Source: JAFGGG01 sp964638895 (lineage in GTDB: Bacteria > Spirochaetota > Spirochaetia > SZUA-6 > RPPD01). From it: DNA of 34,105 bases. Where the stretch lies: the NCBI GenBank assembly GCA_964638895.1, contig CAZWYY010000044.1, positions 1 to 34,105 of the forward strand, in the 5' to 3' direction. Positions 21,052 to 28,438 of this stretch are shown one piece after another. Every line of letters begins with the position of its first letter. Positions within the stretch are counted from its first letter, which is position 1. Position numbers and translations under genes: made by a program. The notes under the pieces are model-generated. The model did not search any database. It was not told the DNA's origin and saw only the letters and a program-made list of their open reading frames with translations.

Positions 21052-21312
21052 TCAAGTGATCAGGTCCGGCAATATCCGTCCCAGTTCCGCGCTAAAGCGG
21101 AAGGCGGCCAGGTGGTCAAACCGGGTCGGGTCACGGTTGATAATAATCAGGGGTTTTCCCAGCCGGGATGCCAGTTCTACAAACCCGCACGCCGTGTATA
21201 CTTGCAGAGAGCTGCCCAGGGACATAAAAAGATCGCATGCTTCCGTGGCCTGCCCTGCCCTCATGATACCCTCTTCCTTTAGTTTCCGCCCAAAGGAGAT
21301 GGTGAGGATCAT
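21052..21312 (-). pseudogene. C-terminal remnant of a sirtuin (Sir2) deacylase
   Basis: The 86 codons match only the last third of a Sir2 protein. ISFGRKLKEE corresponds to the usual V-x-FGExLP block, CDLFMSLGSSLQVYTACGFVELA to the A-D-L-F-L-x-x-G-(T/S)-S-L-x-V-Y-P-A segment, PLIIINRDPTRFD to the nucleotide-loop strand, and the end to GE-x-LPxL. The Rossmann-fold start with GAG, the catalytic His and the zinc cysteines are missing. Similarity begins exactly at the junction where the GGDEF gene stops (ATGA, 21309-21312). So the 5' two-thirds were replaced by that gene. Without the NAD and zinc parts it cannot be a working deacylase, though the fragment may still be translated by coupling. Confidence 0.75.
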
Positions 21313-22454
21313 TTAAATATTTTTTCATAGATAGCGATCTGATCCCGTCCGTGGTTCTTGGCCCAGTATAGGGCCTTGTCTGCGCGGTGCACTATCTCTT
21401 CTTTGTTTTCATCCATGGGATGAAACTCCGAAATTCCGATTGATACCGTTACCTTGAATACCGCATCTTTATCATTGCGGAAGTCCAGTTCTTTTAAGGC
21501 CCTGGTAAAGCGGATTGCCGGACCCAAAGCATTGTTTACATTGGTTCCCGGCAGAATTCCGATGAACTCCTCCCCGCCGAACCTGCCTAAGATGTCCGAT
21601 TCACGAAACACTCCGGGCTTGCGCATCAGGTCGCCTATAGCTTTGAGCACCGTATCGCCGACCAGGTGGCCGTGGGTGTCGTTGATGATTTTAAAATGGT
21701 CCACGTCTATCATCAACACGGAAAATATGCCGATGTGGTCGAACAGGTCCCCGAGGGGTTCGCTGTCATATTCGCCCTTGAGGCTTGCGACCTTTACCTC
21801 GTCGTTTTCGATGAACATATTGCTGATCCGCCAGATGTCGCGCTTGGTGCGTTTGTTTTCTTTTTCCAGAAACTCGAATATGGCCTGCCGATTAAACAGC
21901 ATGGTAAGATGGTCCGTTTTGTTTTTTTCTTCAAGCTCTTTGTTTAAAAGCTCGATCTCCTCTTTTTTTTTCTTTAACAGCTCAGAACTGACAATGCTGT
22001 CGAAGGAATGAGTGATATAGTCTACAAGCCTATTGGAAAGCACGGCCTCGTTATAAATCTTGATGGAATAAAGTATAAGGTTGAATATCAGGCTTTCCGA
22101 GTTTGTTTTATTTTCCAGAAAAAAGCAGTGTTTCTTCCCGATAAGCGTATCGTTGTCGGTTTTAAAACTGATTGCCGTACTTAAAAGCAGGATATTGGTA
22201 AACACGCAATGATAAATGCTTCTTAAAAAATCCAGCAGTTCCTTCTGAATGTTTTTATACAGATTAATGTCCAGTGAAATAATGACATTGGCCGGACTGT
22301 ATTGTTTAAGGGTATTTTTATATTTTGAGGTCTTGAGACTCTTATAATTCATGACGTTCACGTGGAATGGGGCTTCCTTTTTTACCTGGGAGAGGAGGGC
22401 ATCATAGTGCTCAAGGGTATCCCTGATGAAAAACAGGTGCTTGTTTACTTTCAT
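21309..22454 (-). CDS. GGDEF diguanylate cyclase with receiver-like N-terminus
   Basis: 381 residues. Residues 1-150 have alternating strands and helices (HLFFIRDTLEHYDALL, NVIISLDINLY, TNILLLSTAISF) like a degenerate receiver domain, but I do not see a clear phosphorylation site. A coiled coil at about 157-180 (KKKKEEIELLNKELEEKNK) leads to the GGDEF domain. Active-site residues are G293-G-E-E-F297, D250 (LMIDVDHFK) and N258-D. The inhibitory site R284-E-S-D287 is five residues before it, so product feedback is expected. Between N188-R189 and D250 there are about 30 more residues than usual. It makes cyclic-di-GMP and opposes the two HD-GYP proteins in this window. Its stop overlaps the start of the sirtuin remnant. 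Confidence 0.92.
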   Translation of the reverse strand: MKVNKHLFFIRDTLEHYDALLSQVKKEAPFHVNVMNYKSLKTSKYKNTLKQYSPANVIISLDINLYKNIQKELLDFLRSIYHCVFTNILLLSTAISFKTDNDTLIGKKHCFFLENKTNSESLIFNLILYSIKIYNEAVLSNRLVDYITHSFDSIVSSELLKKKKEEIELLNKELEEKNKTDHLTMLFNRQAIFEFLEKENKRTKRDIWRISNMFIENDEVKVASLKGEYDSEPLGDLFDHIGIFSVLMIDVDHFKIINDTHGHLVGDTVLKAIGDLMRKPGVFRESDILGRFGGEEFIGILPGTNVNNALGPAIRFTRALKELDFRNDKDAVFKVTVSIGISEFHPMDENKEEIVHRADKALYWAKNHGRDQIAIYEKIFK

Positions 22455-22458
22455 CCAT

Positions 22459-22477
22459 AATAATGATAATGAATGGC
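22459..22477. promoter_or_regulatory. Fur-box-like sequence before sufC
   Basis: The 19 bases AATAATGATAATGAATGGC match the E. coli-type Fur consensus at about 14 of 19 positions, mostly in the left two repeats. It lies in the gap between the divergent GGDEF gene and sufC, near a possible CATAAT -10 box (22493-22498) for sufC. Iron control of a SUF operon is common. The match is in an AT-rich stretch and could be chance. Confidence 0.3.
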
Positions 22478-22544
22478 ATAAAAAGAATCAAGCATAATAG
22501 GTTTTAGTTGATTTTTAAACGGAAATTCAGTAGTGTAAAGACAC

Positions 22545-23294
22545 ATGGGTATGGAAATACTGCAACTCAAAGATGTATCACTTACTCTCAATGAGAACCT
22601 GATATTACGCAATATAACCCTTGATATTTGGCAGGGGTACGTGCACGCGGTAAGCGGCCCCAACGGAGCGGGGAAATCGACACTGGCTTCAACCATCATG
22701 GGGTTGGAAGGATATCGGGACATAAGCGGCAGCATTCTGTTTAACGGCGAGAATATCGACGGACTCGCGGTGGATGAGCGCGCGCGGCGGGGCATTACCA
22801 TGGCCTGGCAGGAGCCGGCGCGCTACGAGGGGCTCCTGGTAAAGGATTTTTTACTGGCCTCAAGCAGAAGCAAGGATCTGGCCTTAATCCGCGATACCGT
22901 TTCAAGCCTGGGCATGAATCCCGATACATACCTGGGGCGCGCCCTGGATAAAACCTTAAGCGGCGGAGAGAGAAAAAAGATAGAACTTGCTTCTATTCTT
23001 GTAAATGAGGCCCGGCTGGTGCTTCTGGATGAACCGGACTCCGGAATAGATGTGGAATCGCTTGAGCGTATTTTCGAGGCCATCGGTCTGTTAAAAAAAA
23101 GGGGTACAACCGTTATCCTGATTACCCACAGTCTGGCGGTGCTGCAGCAGGCCGATCACGCCTTTCTGATGTGCCACGGTGAGATTTTAGACAAAGGAAA
23201 AAAAGATAAGATAATCCGGTATTTTGAAAACAAATGCATCCCCTGCGGGCATAAAAATATTCCTGATGAATGGGAGCCCGTGCGTGGAAGATAA
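22545..23294 (+). CDS. sufC: Fe-S assembly ATPase SufC (minimal SUF system)
   Basis: 249 residues of the SufC ABC ATPase type. Walker A is G38-S45 (GPNGAGKS), the Q-loop is Q89 in MAWQEP, the signature L138-S-G-G-E142 is followed by RKKIEL, Walker B ends LVLLDEPDSGIDV (158-170), and the switch histidine is H195. The DEPDSGLD-type sequence and Q-E-P are SufC hallmarks. SufC drives conformational change of the SufB/D scaffold during Fe-S cluster building. Its last 20 residues hold C231-x2-C234 (KCIPCGHKN), which E. coli SufC does not have. It overlaps sufB by 11 bases. With no SufS, SufE, SufU or SufD gene here, this is a two-gene SUF unit. No clear ribosome site precedes the ATG; a second ATG is two codons on. 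Confidence 0.93.
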   Translation: MGMEILQLKDVSLTLNENLILRNITLDIWQGYVHAVSGPNGAGKSTLASTIMGLEGYRDISGSILFNGENIDGLAVDERARRGITMAWQEPARYEGLLVKDFLLASSRSKDLALIRDTVSSLGMNPDTYLGRALDKTLSGGERKKIELASILVNEARLVLLDEPDSGIDVESLERIFEAIGLLKKRGTTVILITHSLAVLQQADHAFLMCHGEILDKGKKDKIIRYFENKCIPCGHKNIPDEWEPVRGR

Positions 23295-24222
23295 ATCAAT
23301 CCTGGTAGCGGAACTGTTGGAGGCTTCACGCATCCACACCCGTATCCATGATGATCCGGAGGTCGCCTATCTGGTTGTGCTCCGCAATGAGGTCATTGGC
23401 TTGAAGGCGGTCCCCGGTATCGAAGTTGTCCCGCGGGAGGAAACGGATGGGGTGGATATACATTTTACGGTTCAAGAAGGCGTACAGATTTCAAAACCCG
23501 TGTACCTCTGTTTCGGAATGTTGTCCGCCGAGGGCAAACAACATATTAAGTTGAATGTATCCATTCAAAAAAACGCCAGGGTGAACATATTCGCCCACTG
23601 CACCTTTCCCAATTCCGGCGGGATCGTACACCGTATGGACGCGGATATAGAAATTCAGGAACATGCGCGTTACTCGTACTATGAACGGCACATTCACGGA
23701 CCGGACGGCGGTATAGAGGTTGTTCCCCGGGCAAAGGTAATCCTGAATGAGGGCGCGTATTTTAAAACCGAGTTTGAGTTGCTGCGGGGGCGCGTGGGTC
23801 TGATTGATATCGACTATGACTGCCGGTGCCGCGCTCACAGCGTACTGGAAATGCTGGCGCGTATCAGCGGACGCGGGGATGACACCATTAAAATCAGGGA
23901 AAGCGGGCACCTGGACGGGGAATACGCCCGCGGTGTGCTTACCACCAAAATCGCCATCAGGGACAAGGCCACGGCCGAGGTGTATAATACGCTGACAGCC
24001 TCGGCCCCATACGCCCGCGGCCATGTCGACTGCAAGGAGATTGTGCAGGACCAGGCTAGGGCCAAGGCCGTGCCCATAATCGAGGTCAGGAATTCCAAGG
24101 CCCACATCACCCACGAGGCCGCACTGGGAAGCGTGGATACCAAACAGCTGCAGACCCTGATGAGCAGGGGCCTCTCTGAGGATGAGGGTGTGGAACTGAT
24201 TATCAAGGGCCTGTTGAGTTAG
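23284..24222 (+). CDS. sufB: SufB/SufD-type Fe-S scaffold protein
   Basis: 312 residues from a GTG at 23284, chosen because GGGAG (23272-23276) lies seven bases upstream inside sufC; an ATG at 23266 and an earlier TTG are possible but overlap sufC more. The central beta-helix repeats (KLNVSIQKNARVNIF, DADIEIQEHARYSYYERH) and the C-terminal block HITHEAALGSVDTKQLQTLMSRGLSEDE are typical of SufB/SufD. Cluster-related residues of SufB are matched by C250 (GHVDCKEIV) and H277-E278. The N-terminal part is shorter than in E. coli SufB, which fits the minimal SufCB systems found in many anaerobes, where one SufB-like protein forms the scaffold with SufC. It overlaps sufC by 11 bases and is the last gene of the unit. 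Confidence 0.9.
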   Translation: MEDKSILVAELLEASRIHTRIHDDPEVAYLVVLRNEVIGLKAVPGIEVVPREETDGVDIHFTVQEGVQISKPVYLCFGMLSAEGKQHIKLNVSIQKNARVNIFAHCTFPNSGGIVHRMDADIEIQEHARYSYYERHIHGPDGGIEVVPRAKVILNEGAYFKTEFELLRGRVGLIDIDYDCRCRAHSVLEMLARISGRGDDTIKIRESGHLDGEYARGVLTTKIAIRDKATAEVYNTLTASAPYARGHVDCKEIVQDQARAKAVPIIEVRNSKAHITHEAALGSVDTKQLQTLMSRGLSEDEGVELIIKGLLS

Positions 24223-24224
24223 GG

Positions 24225-24344
24225 CAGCAATTCTTATTTTGAACCATTTTAAAATTGCTGGAGTTAGGATTTCGCGGGTGTATGACAACGCGCACATCTT
24301 TGAACCTTGGCCGTGGCCCGGCGTCTATTACCCGGGTCCGGGTA
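24225..24344. other. Two hairpins in the convergent gap between sufB and the receiver gene
   Basis: CAGCAATT (24225-24232) pairs with AATTGCTG (24253-24260) just after the sufB stop. TACCCG (24329-24334) pairs with CGGGTA (24339-24344) around a four-base loop just after the stop of the minus-strand receiver gene. Neither is followed by a T-run in its reading direction, so termination is possible but not shown. The rest of the gap holds nothing I recognise. Confidence 0.3.
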
Positions 24345-24354
24345 CCGGGCTGTC

Positions 24355-24750
24355 TTACATAAGCTCCGGGATCTCAAGGATCGCCGCCGAGCGGCGCACG
24401 ATCATATCAGGATCAAAGGGTTTGGTGAAATATTCATCGGCCCCGGCCTGCATACCGCGCTTTTTATCGAACTCCTGGCCTTTGGCCGTAAGCATGGCGA
24501 TGAAGATATTGCCCAGTTTCAGTTTTTGTTTCACCGTATCGCAGACTTCGTAGCCGTTTACTTGCGGCATCATCACGTCCAGGAACACCAGGTCCGGGTT
24601 CTCCCGCTTAATGAGCTCCAGCGCGGTTTTACCGTTGTCGGCCATTAGGATCTCCACCCCGAAATTCTCAAAGTCCTCCAGCGTCTGTTCCAAAAGCAGC
24701 CGGATGTGGACCTCGTCATCCACGATCAGGATTTTTTTCTTTATCATCAT
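24355..24750 (-). CDS. Single-domain response regulator receiver
   Basis: 131 residues from the ATG at 24750, chosen because GGGAG lies just upstream and the protein then begins directly with the first strand (MMIKKKILIVDDE). The receiver has acidic pair D11-D12, phosphoacceptor D58 (LVFLDVMMP), T88 and K110 (YFTKPFDP), so it should be phosphorylated. There is no output domain, so it probably works like CheY or as a relay intermediate. Its start overlaps the kinase gene by 35 bases, and the kinase ends in a degenerate receiver, so the two products probably belong to one phosphorelay. The last gene of the fabF operon. Confidence 0.92.
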   Translation of the reverse strand: MMIKKKILIVDDEVHIRLLLEQTLEDFENFGVEILMADNGKTALELIKRENPDLVFLDVMMPQVNGYEVCDTVKQKLKLGNIFIAMLTAKGQEFDKKRGMQAGADEYFTKPFDPDMIVRRSAAILEIPELM

Positions 24751-26860
24751 GCACTCCCAGTAATATAAAACATACGTTTTCCATACCTTTTTCAAAGCGT
24801 ATGGTCCTGGTTATCTCATTACGTTCCTGTAACAGCGCATCCAAAATGATCAGGCTGGGTTTCATTTTACGGGCCATACGCACCGCCTGTTTGCCTGAGT
24901 AGGCTTTGCCCACGCTGTACCCCTTTGCCTGCAACGCCTCGGCCAGGGATTTTACCGTGGATTCGCTTTGGTCAATGATGAGAATTTTCTTCAGTGTCTC
25001 GCCCTGGGTGAGCAGGCGCTTTATTTCGGCCAGCAGCGATTTTGTATCCACCGGTTTTGTAAAGTACCTGTCAATCCCCAGCCGGTAACCGCGCTGGGCG
25101 TCCTCCAGAATTGAAAGAATGATTATAGGGATGTCCCTGGTATCCGGATTATTGCGGATTACGGCCGCCGTATCATAGCCGTTTATTTTGGGCATCATAA
25201 TATCAAGAATGATCAGATGCGGCTTTGTTTTTTGCAGCTTCTGGATGGCATCAAGCCCGTCCTCGGACTCCACAATGGTATACCCGTCCGCCTCCAGCTC
25301 CTGGCGCAGCAGTTCGCGGATGTGCGCGTCGTCGTCGATGATCATGATCACCCGTTTGCCCTTGTTCTGCCGCGGATGGATTATTCCCACATGATTTTTG
25401 AGCTGCCTGACGATTTCCGTCACTTCATGATCAATGGAACTGATTCCCATTGATACCTCGGATTTTACCGGGATGGTGAAGCTGAAGGTGCTTCCGCCGC
25501 CTTCACGGTTTTCGGCCCAGATGGTGCCCGCGTGGCTTTCGATGATATGCCTGCAGATGGCCAGTCCCAGGCCGGAACCTTGCGGCTTGCTGGTAAGGGT
25601 TTCACCACCCTGCTCAAACCGGTTGAATATATGCTTTAATTTGGCTTTAGGAATTCCCGTACCCATGTCGGCCACGGACACGGTAACGGATCCGGTATTA
25701 TGGGTAACAGAGCAGGTAACCTCGCCCCGCTCGGTAAACTTAGCCGCATTGGAAAGCAGGTTGATCATGACCTGCACAAGCCTGTCCTTGTCCGCGTAAA
25801 TGACAGGCGCATCCGCCTGAAAATTCTTCTTTATGGTAATGCCCTTGTTCTCATAAATCGCCGAAATCGCCCTGATGCTCTGCTCAACCACCTCAACCGG
25901 CGAAGTGGGAATATAATGTAGGTCGATTCTGCCCGCCTCGATTTTTGCCAGGTCCAATACGTTATTAATGAGCGCGGTGAGTCTGTCGCCCTCGGACACG
26001 ATGATATTTATGTTCTGGTGTATCTGTTTTATCGTGGTCTGTACGGTTTGGTCTTGTCCAGAAAGCCCGGGAAGGATGATATTTGCGAATTTCTTGTTGA
26101 TGATCTTGGCAAACCCCAGAATCGAGGTGAGTGGTGTGCGCAGTTCATGTGAGACCATGGAAAGAAAATCGGATTTTTGTTTGTCCAGGGTCTTCAGCTT
26201 TTCATTGGCCTCCTGCAGCTCGGACAGTCCCTGCTCAAGCCGGTTGTTGAGTTCCTCACCCTCTTTTATCTTTTCGGTAAGGGCCGATGCCTCTTTATTG
26301 ATCAGCGTACCCAGCTTGGCGATAAGCTCGTTGCCCGAGTCCTCGGAAGCCCTCGCGCTGCGATCACCGGAGGCAAGCCGGGAGAGTGTGGCATAATGCT
26401 CGCAGATGCCGATGGCCATTTCATGTGTCTGGTTGATAAACCGCTCGATGCTCTCCCCTGCGTTGTTGAGTGCTGTTTCCAGTTTTTTCAACAGCCAGTT
26501 ATCCGTATTAATCACAACCCGTGCGGTGGGGTCGCCCAGGGAAAGCTTTTTAAGCATTTCAAAACAGTCCGAAAACCCGATGGACAGCTCCCACCCCAGC
26601 TTTTCCACGTTGTTCTTCGTGTTTTGCAGCCGGATCTGCTTTATGCTTCTGCCTGTAAGCTTAAGCAGGGCGGCCAGTGCTTCCTTGCCGCGGGAAGCCA
26701 GAAACTCTTCACAATCAATGCAATAAAGCAGGTTTTCATAGGGTATTTCAGAGTTTGGGTCTGCGGCGGCCGGTATTTCCGGGAACGCGGGATTTTTAAA
26801 AGCGGCACATTCCTGGTTGTTGCACCGGGAGCTTTCCCAGCAGTTTGTGCGTGTTTTCAT
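24716..26860 (-). CDS. Hybrid histidine kinase with N-terminal cysteine cluster and two receivers
   Basis: 714 residues, no transmembrane helix, so cytoplasmic. Residues 7-50 carry C7-W-E, C13, C18, then C47-x2-C50, a motif like the two-CW type metal-binding segments of some signalling proteins; a metal or Fe-S site is likely. Two HAMP-like repeats end in LSLGDPTARV and LASGDRSARASEDSGNEL. The kinase core has H238 (SHELRTPL), N371 (NLLSNAAKF), D398 (ADMGTG) and G428 (GSGLGL). Receiver 1 (about 503-618) is complete with D509-D510, D553 and K602. Receiver 2 (about 624-700) has D674 but IIDQS in place of an acidic pair and is cut before the conserved lysine. Its end overlaps the separate receiver gene. 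It follows the TusA-like gene by 12 bases; GAGG precedes the ATG. Confidence 0.92.
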   Translation of the reverse strand: MKTRTNCWESSRCNNQECAAFKNPAFPEIPAAADPNSEIPYENLLYCIDCEEFLASRGKEALAALLKLTGRSIKQIRLQNTKNNVEKLGWELSIGFSDCFEMLKKLSLGDPTARVVINTDNWLLKKLETALNNAGESIERFINQTHEMAIGICEHYATLSRLASGDRSARASEDSGNELIAKLGTLINKEASALTEKIKEGEELNNRLEQGLSELQEANEKLKTLDKQKSDFLSMVSHELRTPLTSILGFAKIINKKFANIILPGLSGQDQTVQTTIKQIHQNINIIVSEGDRLTALINNVLDLAKIEAGRIDLHYIPTSPVEVVEQSIRAISAIYENKGITIKKNFQADAPVIYADKDRLVQVMINLLSNAAKFTERGEVTCSVTHNTGSVTVSVADMGTGIPKAKLKHIFNRFEQGGETLTSKPQGSGLGLAICRHIIESHAGTIWAENREGGGSTFSFTIPVKSEVSMGISSIDHEVTEIVRQLKNHVGIIHPRQNKGKRVIMIIDDDAHIRELLRQELEADGYTIVESEDGLDAIQKLQKTKPHLIILDIMMPKINGYDTAAVIRNNPDTRDIPIIILSILEDAQRGYRLGIDRYFTKPVDTKSLLAEIKRLLTQGETLKKILIIDQSESTVKSLAEALQAKGYSVGKAYSGKQAVRMARKMKPSLIILDALLQERNEITRTIRFEKGMENVCFILLGVHDDKEKNPDRG

Positions 26861-26872
26861 GCCTCACCGTAT

Positions 26873-27100
26873 CTAAAATTGGATTGTAATCTTCATTTTA
26901 TACTGTCCCTCGCTTACTACCTTGATAATGACCTTGCCCAGCCGGTTACACCAGGATTTTATATCCTTTTCAAAGGTCGGTGAGTCACCGGTTATCTCCA
27001 GGGTGTCTCCCGGTTTCATATCCGGGGCGGCCACGGCCAGTTTCAGCATGGGTTCGGGGCTTATCATGCCCGAAGTATCAAGATGCATGGTGGCCGTCAA
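26873..27100 (-). CDS. TusA/SirA-family protein lacking the catalytic cysteine
   Basis: 75 residues of the TusA/SirA/YedF fold. The usual L-D-x-(R/x)-G-L-x-C-P-x-P-x-L start reads LDTSGMISPEPMLKL, so Ser (AGC) stands where the sulfur-carrying Cys is expected. The rest is normal: D-M-K-P-G-D-T-L-E-I, the D-x-P-T-F-E-K-D-I-K-x-W-C helix and a final strand pair. C51 in the SWCNRLG helix remains. The start is a TTG at 27100, supported by AAGGAG seven bases upstream; the ATG four codons later is 19 bases from it. The gene overlaps the HD-GYP gene by 23 bases. Without the cysteine it cannot act as a sulfur carrier; a regulatory binding role is an inference from its place between an HD-GYP protein and a kinase. 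Confidence 0.8.
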   Translation of the reverse strand: MTATMHLDTSGMISPEPMLKLAVAAPDMKPGDTLEITGDSPTFEKDIKSWCNRLGKVIIKVVSEGQYKMKITIQF

Positions 27101-28424
27101 AAATCTTCTCCTTATGATTGAATATTTTTAGGAATACATCCACTATCTCAGGGTCGAACTGCGTACTGCTTGCGTTTTTTATTTCCTCCACCGCCCGGCT
27201 GTGACTCAACGCGCTGCGGTAGGGCCTGTCCGTGGTCATGGCGTCATACGCGTCCGCAACCGCAATAATGCGGGCCACAATATCTATATCCTTTCCCGCC
27301 AGGCCGTCGGGGTAGCCGTTGCCGTCAAAACGCTCATGGTGCTGGCGTACACCGGCCAGAATGTCTTCCAGATGGTCTATGCGTTTCAGGATCTCCTCAC
27401 CCAATATGGTGTGGTTTTCGATATTCTTGATCTCTTCCCTGCTCAGTTCGGACTTTTTCAGCAGGATCTTGTCCCTGACCCCTATCTTGCCGATGTCATG
27501 TAAAATCGCGGCCAGGCGCAGCCTGGTCATTTCGTCCTCTTTTAAGGCCAGTCCCTTACCTAGGGCCAGGGCGTAATCCATAACCCGCCTGGTGTGCCCG
27601 CCGGTATAGGGATCGCGTTTTTCTATGGTTTCGGCCAGTACATTGGCCGTGCCCAGGAAGGTGTTGTGGAGCTGACCGTAAAGCCGCGCGTTTTCAATCA
27701 CCATGGCTCCTTGGGAGGCCAGGGTGGTAAGAAACTTAAGGTCTTCCGCCGTATAGTTTACCTTGTTTTCGTGACTGATATTCATTACACCGATAATCTT
27801 GTCCCTGGTTTTCAGGGGAGCGCACATAAACGAAAGGTGAAACTCGTCTACAACAAGGTCGTTTATTACCTGGGGTTTGCCTTGCCGCAACACATCCCCT
27901 ATGATATTGTCGGTATCCAGGGCCTGCGCGGCAATATACGGCTTCAGGCCGTAATCGGCCACAACCCGCAAGGTGTGCGTCTCCTCGTCCAGCAGCATAA
28001 GTGAAGCATAGGTTGTTTTGATGAAATTAATGGCCTCACCGATGATAAAATGCGCGGTTTCTTCAAGATCGACGGCGGCGTTTATGCTTTCGGTGATCTT
28101 GTACAGCAGGTTGATCTCCTTATACTTTTCAAGCAGGTCGCTGACAAGGTATTTTTTTTCGATCTCGCCTCGCAAAAGATAACTGAAAATCACAGCCAGG
28201 ATATCAGCGTACTTTTCGCTGTAAACGGTACCGACAACCGTGTCATCGGTCTTAATCTGCGCCGAGTGGGGAACGGTTGCCTTCAGGTCCTCTCCCCAGA
28301 CAAGCAGGCCCTGTTCATCATACACCCCCGCGGTAGTCTGTAGATCAGCGATAATCCTGTTGATTGTTTCCACACCGCGCCGGGGAGAAAATAATTTTTT
28401 CAGGGCCTTGTTCGGTATGCACAT
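27078..28424 (-). CDS. GAF-domain HD-GYP cyclic-di-GMP phosphodiesterase
   Basis: 448 residues. An N-terminal part of about 100 residues contains a PAS/receiver-like block (TAGVYDEQGLLVWGE). A GAF domain follows at about 105-248 (TESINAAVDLEETAHFII, ASLMLLDEETHTLRVVADYG, FMCAPLKTRDKIIGVMNI). The HD-GYP domain is about 256-440 with H309-D310 (ILHDIGK), H362-H363-E364, G370-Y371-P372 in HHERFDGNGYP and an AVADAYDAM block, all intact. It should degrade cyclic-di-GMP under control of its GAF ligand. It starts 14 bases after fabF ends and overlaps the TusA-like gene by 23 bases. Only a distant AGGA lies upstream of its ATG. Confidence 0.92.
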   Translation of the reverse strand: MCIPNKALKKLFSPRRGVETINRIIADLQTTAGVYDEQGLLVWGEDLKATVPHSAQIKTDDTVVGTVYSEKYADILAVIFSYLLRGEIEKKYLVSDLLEKYKEINLLYKITESINAAVDLEETAHFIIGEAINFIKTTYASLMLLDEETHTLRVVADYGLKPYIAAQALDTDNIIGDVLRQGKPQVINDLVVDEFHLSFMCAPLKTRDKIIGVMNISHENKVNYTAEDLKFLTTLASQGAMVIENARLYGQLHNTFLGTANVLAETIEKRDPYTGGHTRRVMDYALALGKGLALKEDEMTRLRLAAILHDIGKIGVRDKILLKKSELSREEIKNIENHTILGEEILKRIDHLEDILAGVRQHHERFDGNGYPDGLAGKDIDIVARIIAVADAYDAMTTDRPYRSALSHSRAVEEIKNASSTQFDPEIVDVFLKIFNHKEKIFDGHHAS

Positions 28425-28438
28425 ACGGCGGTCTTACA

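Noticed and set aside
23491..24297. A 268-codon open frame on the minus strand across sufB
   Set aside because: Antisense shadow of sufB with no start site or domain.
26177..26983. A 268-codon open frame on the plus strand across the kinase N-terminus
   Set aside because: Antisense to the cysteine-cluster and HAMP-like parts of the kinase; no supporting signal.
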